7,551 nucleotides of DNA from Bacteroidia bacterium (GTDB taxonomy: Bacteria > Bacteroidota > Bacteroidia > Bacteroidales > Prolixibacteraceae). The stretch covers positions 1-7,551 of the forward strand of contig JANYJT010000130.1 in assembly GCA_025358395.1 (NCBI GenBank). The letters run 5' to 3'. The position numbers and the translations under genes are program-made. Below, in pieces: positions 6,644 to 7,551 of the stretch (its first letter is position 1; each line of letters begins with the position of its first letter). The notes under the pieces are model-generated. The model had not been told where the DNA came from and searched no databases. It saw only the letters and a program-made list of their open reading frames with translations.

Positions 6644-7413
6644 TTGGAAATATTCAAAGCTTTGTCGCGGTCCTCGATCGCTTTCCTCATCGCTTCGTTC
6701 CGGATAATTGACTGACGTCTGTTTTTTCTTTGCTCGAGAGCCTGATAAATATCACCGGACAAAATAGTTTTTACGTCGGCCGACTGCCTCTGGTGCTCTG
6801 CCTCCTCGTCCATTATTTCAGCTCCACCAATGCCTCCATCATGCTGATATTTTGGGAAAATGATGGCTGTTTGAGGGCAAATACGGGCGCATGCCGGACA
6901 GTTATTTTTGCATAACTGCGGATTAACGACCAACACTTTACCATCCTTTTTCTCAAAAACGCCGAAAAGGCAGAAGTCGTGGCATTGCCCGCAGGAACTG
7001 CACCGCGCATAGTCAATGACCGGAAACCAGGATTTCCACTCCGTCGAAAGAGTCATCACATTGAAAGCGTGTGGCTGCTGACTATTCTCACAGAAAGAGG
7101 CCACCTTATCGGCTATCTCTTCATTGCGCAGCTCCAGAAAATTCAAATAGGCAACAGATCCATTCTTTACAGCAATGTTGCACTGATCCAGAAGCAGCCT
7201 CATGGATCTTTCGTAACAACCAATGATCAGATATTCATCTCCATCCCGGAAAGTCATCTTGAGCTTTTCTTTACCCAAAACAGAAAGCATGCATAAATCC
7301 GACAAGACAACTACGTCAGCAGCAGATTCTTTGAGAAGATTTTCAATCCACAGCAGTCGTTCCGGATCAATTCGTTCTCCCCCGCATCGACAGAATATTA
7401 TTGCTTTTCCCAT
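6634..7413 (-). CDS. Ferredoxin-type protein with two 4Fe-4S motifs and a cysteine-containing N-terminal domain
   Basis: A predicted soluble 259-residue electron carrier or iron-sulfur assembly partner. Two cluster motifs are visible: C138-x2-C141-x2-C144-x3-C148, and C168-x3-C172-x2-C175-x3-C179-P. The second has one extra residue between its first two cysteines compared with a standard ferredoxin. The N-terminal part (about 1-105) is not ferredoxin; it opens with FCRCGG (C8, C10) and carries further cysteines at 41 and 66 (IIGCYER). That layout faintly recalls the N-terminal domain of HdrA-type heterodisulfide reductase subunits, a low-confidence comparison. The C-terminal tail (about 200-259) is highly charged and probably helical. 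The ATG at 7413 is preferred; a reading frame from TTG at 7458 exists but runs through the promoter and palindrome. It is first in the operon, 44 nt before a radical SAM gene, so supplying electrons to that enzyme is the natural inference. The exact partner is unknown. Confidence 0.8.
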   Translation of the reverse strand: MGKAIIFCRCGGERIDPERLLWIENLLKESAADVVVLSDLCMLSVLGKEKLKMTFRDGDEYLIIGCYERSMRLLLDQCNIAVKNGSVAYLNFLELRNEEIADKVASFCENSQQPHAFNVMTLSTEWKSWFPVIDYARCSSCGQCHDFCLFGVFEKKDGKVLVVNPQLCKNNCPACARICPQTAIIFPKYQHDGGIGGAEIMDEEAEHQRQSADVKTILSGDIYQALEQRKNRRQSIIRNEAMRKAIEDRDKALNISKLP

Positions 7414-7427
7414 TCGAAAATACTTTA

Positions 7428-7439
7428 CTAACCGGTTAG
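7428..7439. promoter_or_regulatory. Perfect 12-bp palindrome CTAACCGGTTAG, likely operator
   Basis: CTAACCGGTTAG is its own reverse complement over all 12 bases. It lies just downstream of the predicted transcription start and 14 bp before the ATG of the first gene, where a bound repressor would block transcription. Short gapless palindromes of this kind are common operators of TetR-family and similar dimeric repressors. The family assignment is inference, since no regulator gene is in the window. A transcript hairpin is less likely because the palindrome has no loop. Confidence 0.4.
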
Positions 7440-7455
7440 GTTTCGTTGCGCTATG

Positions 7456-7487
7456 CAAGAGTATTAAATGTTTTGGCCAAATCCAAA
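7456..7487 (-). promoter_or_regulatory. Candidate main promoter of the six-gene operon
   Basis: On the minus strand TTTG (7487-7484) is followed after 20 nt by TACTCTTG (7463-7456). This matches the Bacteroidota pattern TTTG, about 19-21 nt, TAnnTTTG, with one mismatch in the -7 box. Transcription would begin around 7446-7452, giving a leader of roughly 35 nt before the ATG at 7413. The position also argues against the TTG at 7458 as the start of the first gene, because that codon lies inside the -7 box. Confidence 0.45.
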
Positions 7488-7534
7488 TTTCAAATTCTTA
7501 CAGCTTTGCAATGCTCAACCTCCGAATATAAATT

Positions 7535-7542
7535 TATCTTTG
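7535..7542 (+). promoter_or_regulatory. Candidate divergent promoter (-7 box) facing out of the window
   Basis: The plus strand reads TATCTTTG, a full match to the Bacteroidota -7 consensus TAnnTTTG. The nearest TTTG upstream (7505-7508) is 26 nt away, longer than the usual gap of about 19-21 nt, so the -33 element is poor or absent. If real, it starts transcription of a gene to the right of the window, divergent from the terpenoid operon. Such a divergent gene is often the local regulator, but it is not in view. Confidence 0.35.
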
Positions 7543-7551
7543 TAATAACCC

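Noticed and set aside
6813..7016. Minus-strand 67-codon frame inside the ferredoxin-type gene
   Set aside because: It is a shifted-frame shadow of the intact cluster-binding region and has no features of its own.
7414..7458. TTG start giving the ferredoxin-type protein 15 extra residues
   Set aside because: The codon lies in the predicted -7 box and the extension would cover the palindrome; ATG 7413 leads directly into the conserved-looking MGKAIIFCRCGG.

Overview
The window holds six genes in a row, all on the minus strand and read from right to left (about 7413 down to 76). The host looks like a Bacteroidota bacterium. No gene has a recognisable Shine-Dalgarno sequence. The upstream regions carry boxes like the phylum's TTTG / TAnnTTTG promoter. 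The last protein begins with a lipoprotein-type signal. This placement is an inference from those signals, not from a database match.

From the promoter end the genes are: (1) a ferredoxin-type protein with two [4Fe-4S]-type cysteine motifs behind a cysteine-containing N-terminal domain (7413-6634); (2) a radical SAM enzyme with CxxxCxxC and extra C-terminal cysteines (6589-5411); (3) a fusion of a cysteine-rich DUF116 domain to an isoprenyl diphosphate synthase with both aspartate-rich motifs (5418-3811); (4) a small tryptophan-free protein resembling the alpha/alpha-toroid prenyltransferase and terpene-cyclase fold (3848-2970); (5) a full-length class II terpene cyclase related to squalene-hopene cyclase, with a DxDD catalytic acid motif (2973-1150); (6) a probable lipoprotein of the phosphotriesterase metal-hydrolase family with all expected metal ligands (1089-76).

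Genes 2 to 5 overlap end to start (8, 38 and 4 nt), so they are almost certainly one transcript. Gene 1 and gene 6 are attached through short gaps of 44 and 60 nt. My reading is a terpenoid pathway: gene 3 builds a polyprenyl diphosphate, gene 5 with gene 4 cyclises it or a derivative, and the iron-sulfur proteins (genes 1, 2 and the DUF116 half of gene 3) add a radical or reductive step. The role of gene 6 is open. No squalene or phytoene synthase is present in the window, so the cyclase substrate is unknown.

Right of gene 1 (7414-7551) lies a control region: a probable minus-strand promoter, a perfect 12-bp palindrome placed like an operator just downstream of it, and a candidate plus-strand -7 box facing a gene beyond the window edge. 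The left 75 bases hold no gene I can support. No tRNA, rRNA, CRISPR array, insertion sequence or transposase is visible.
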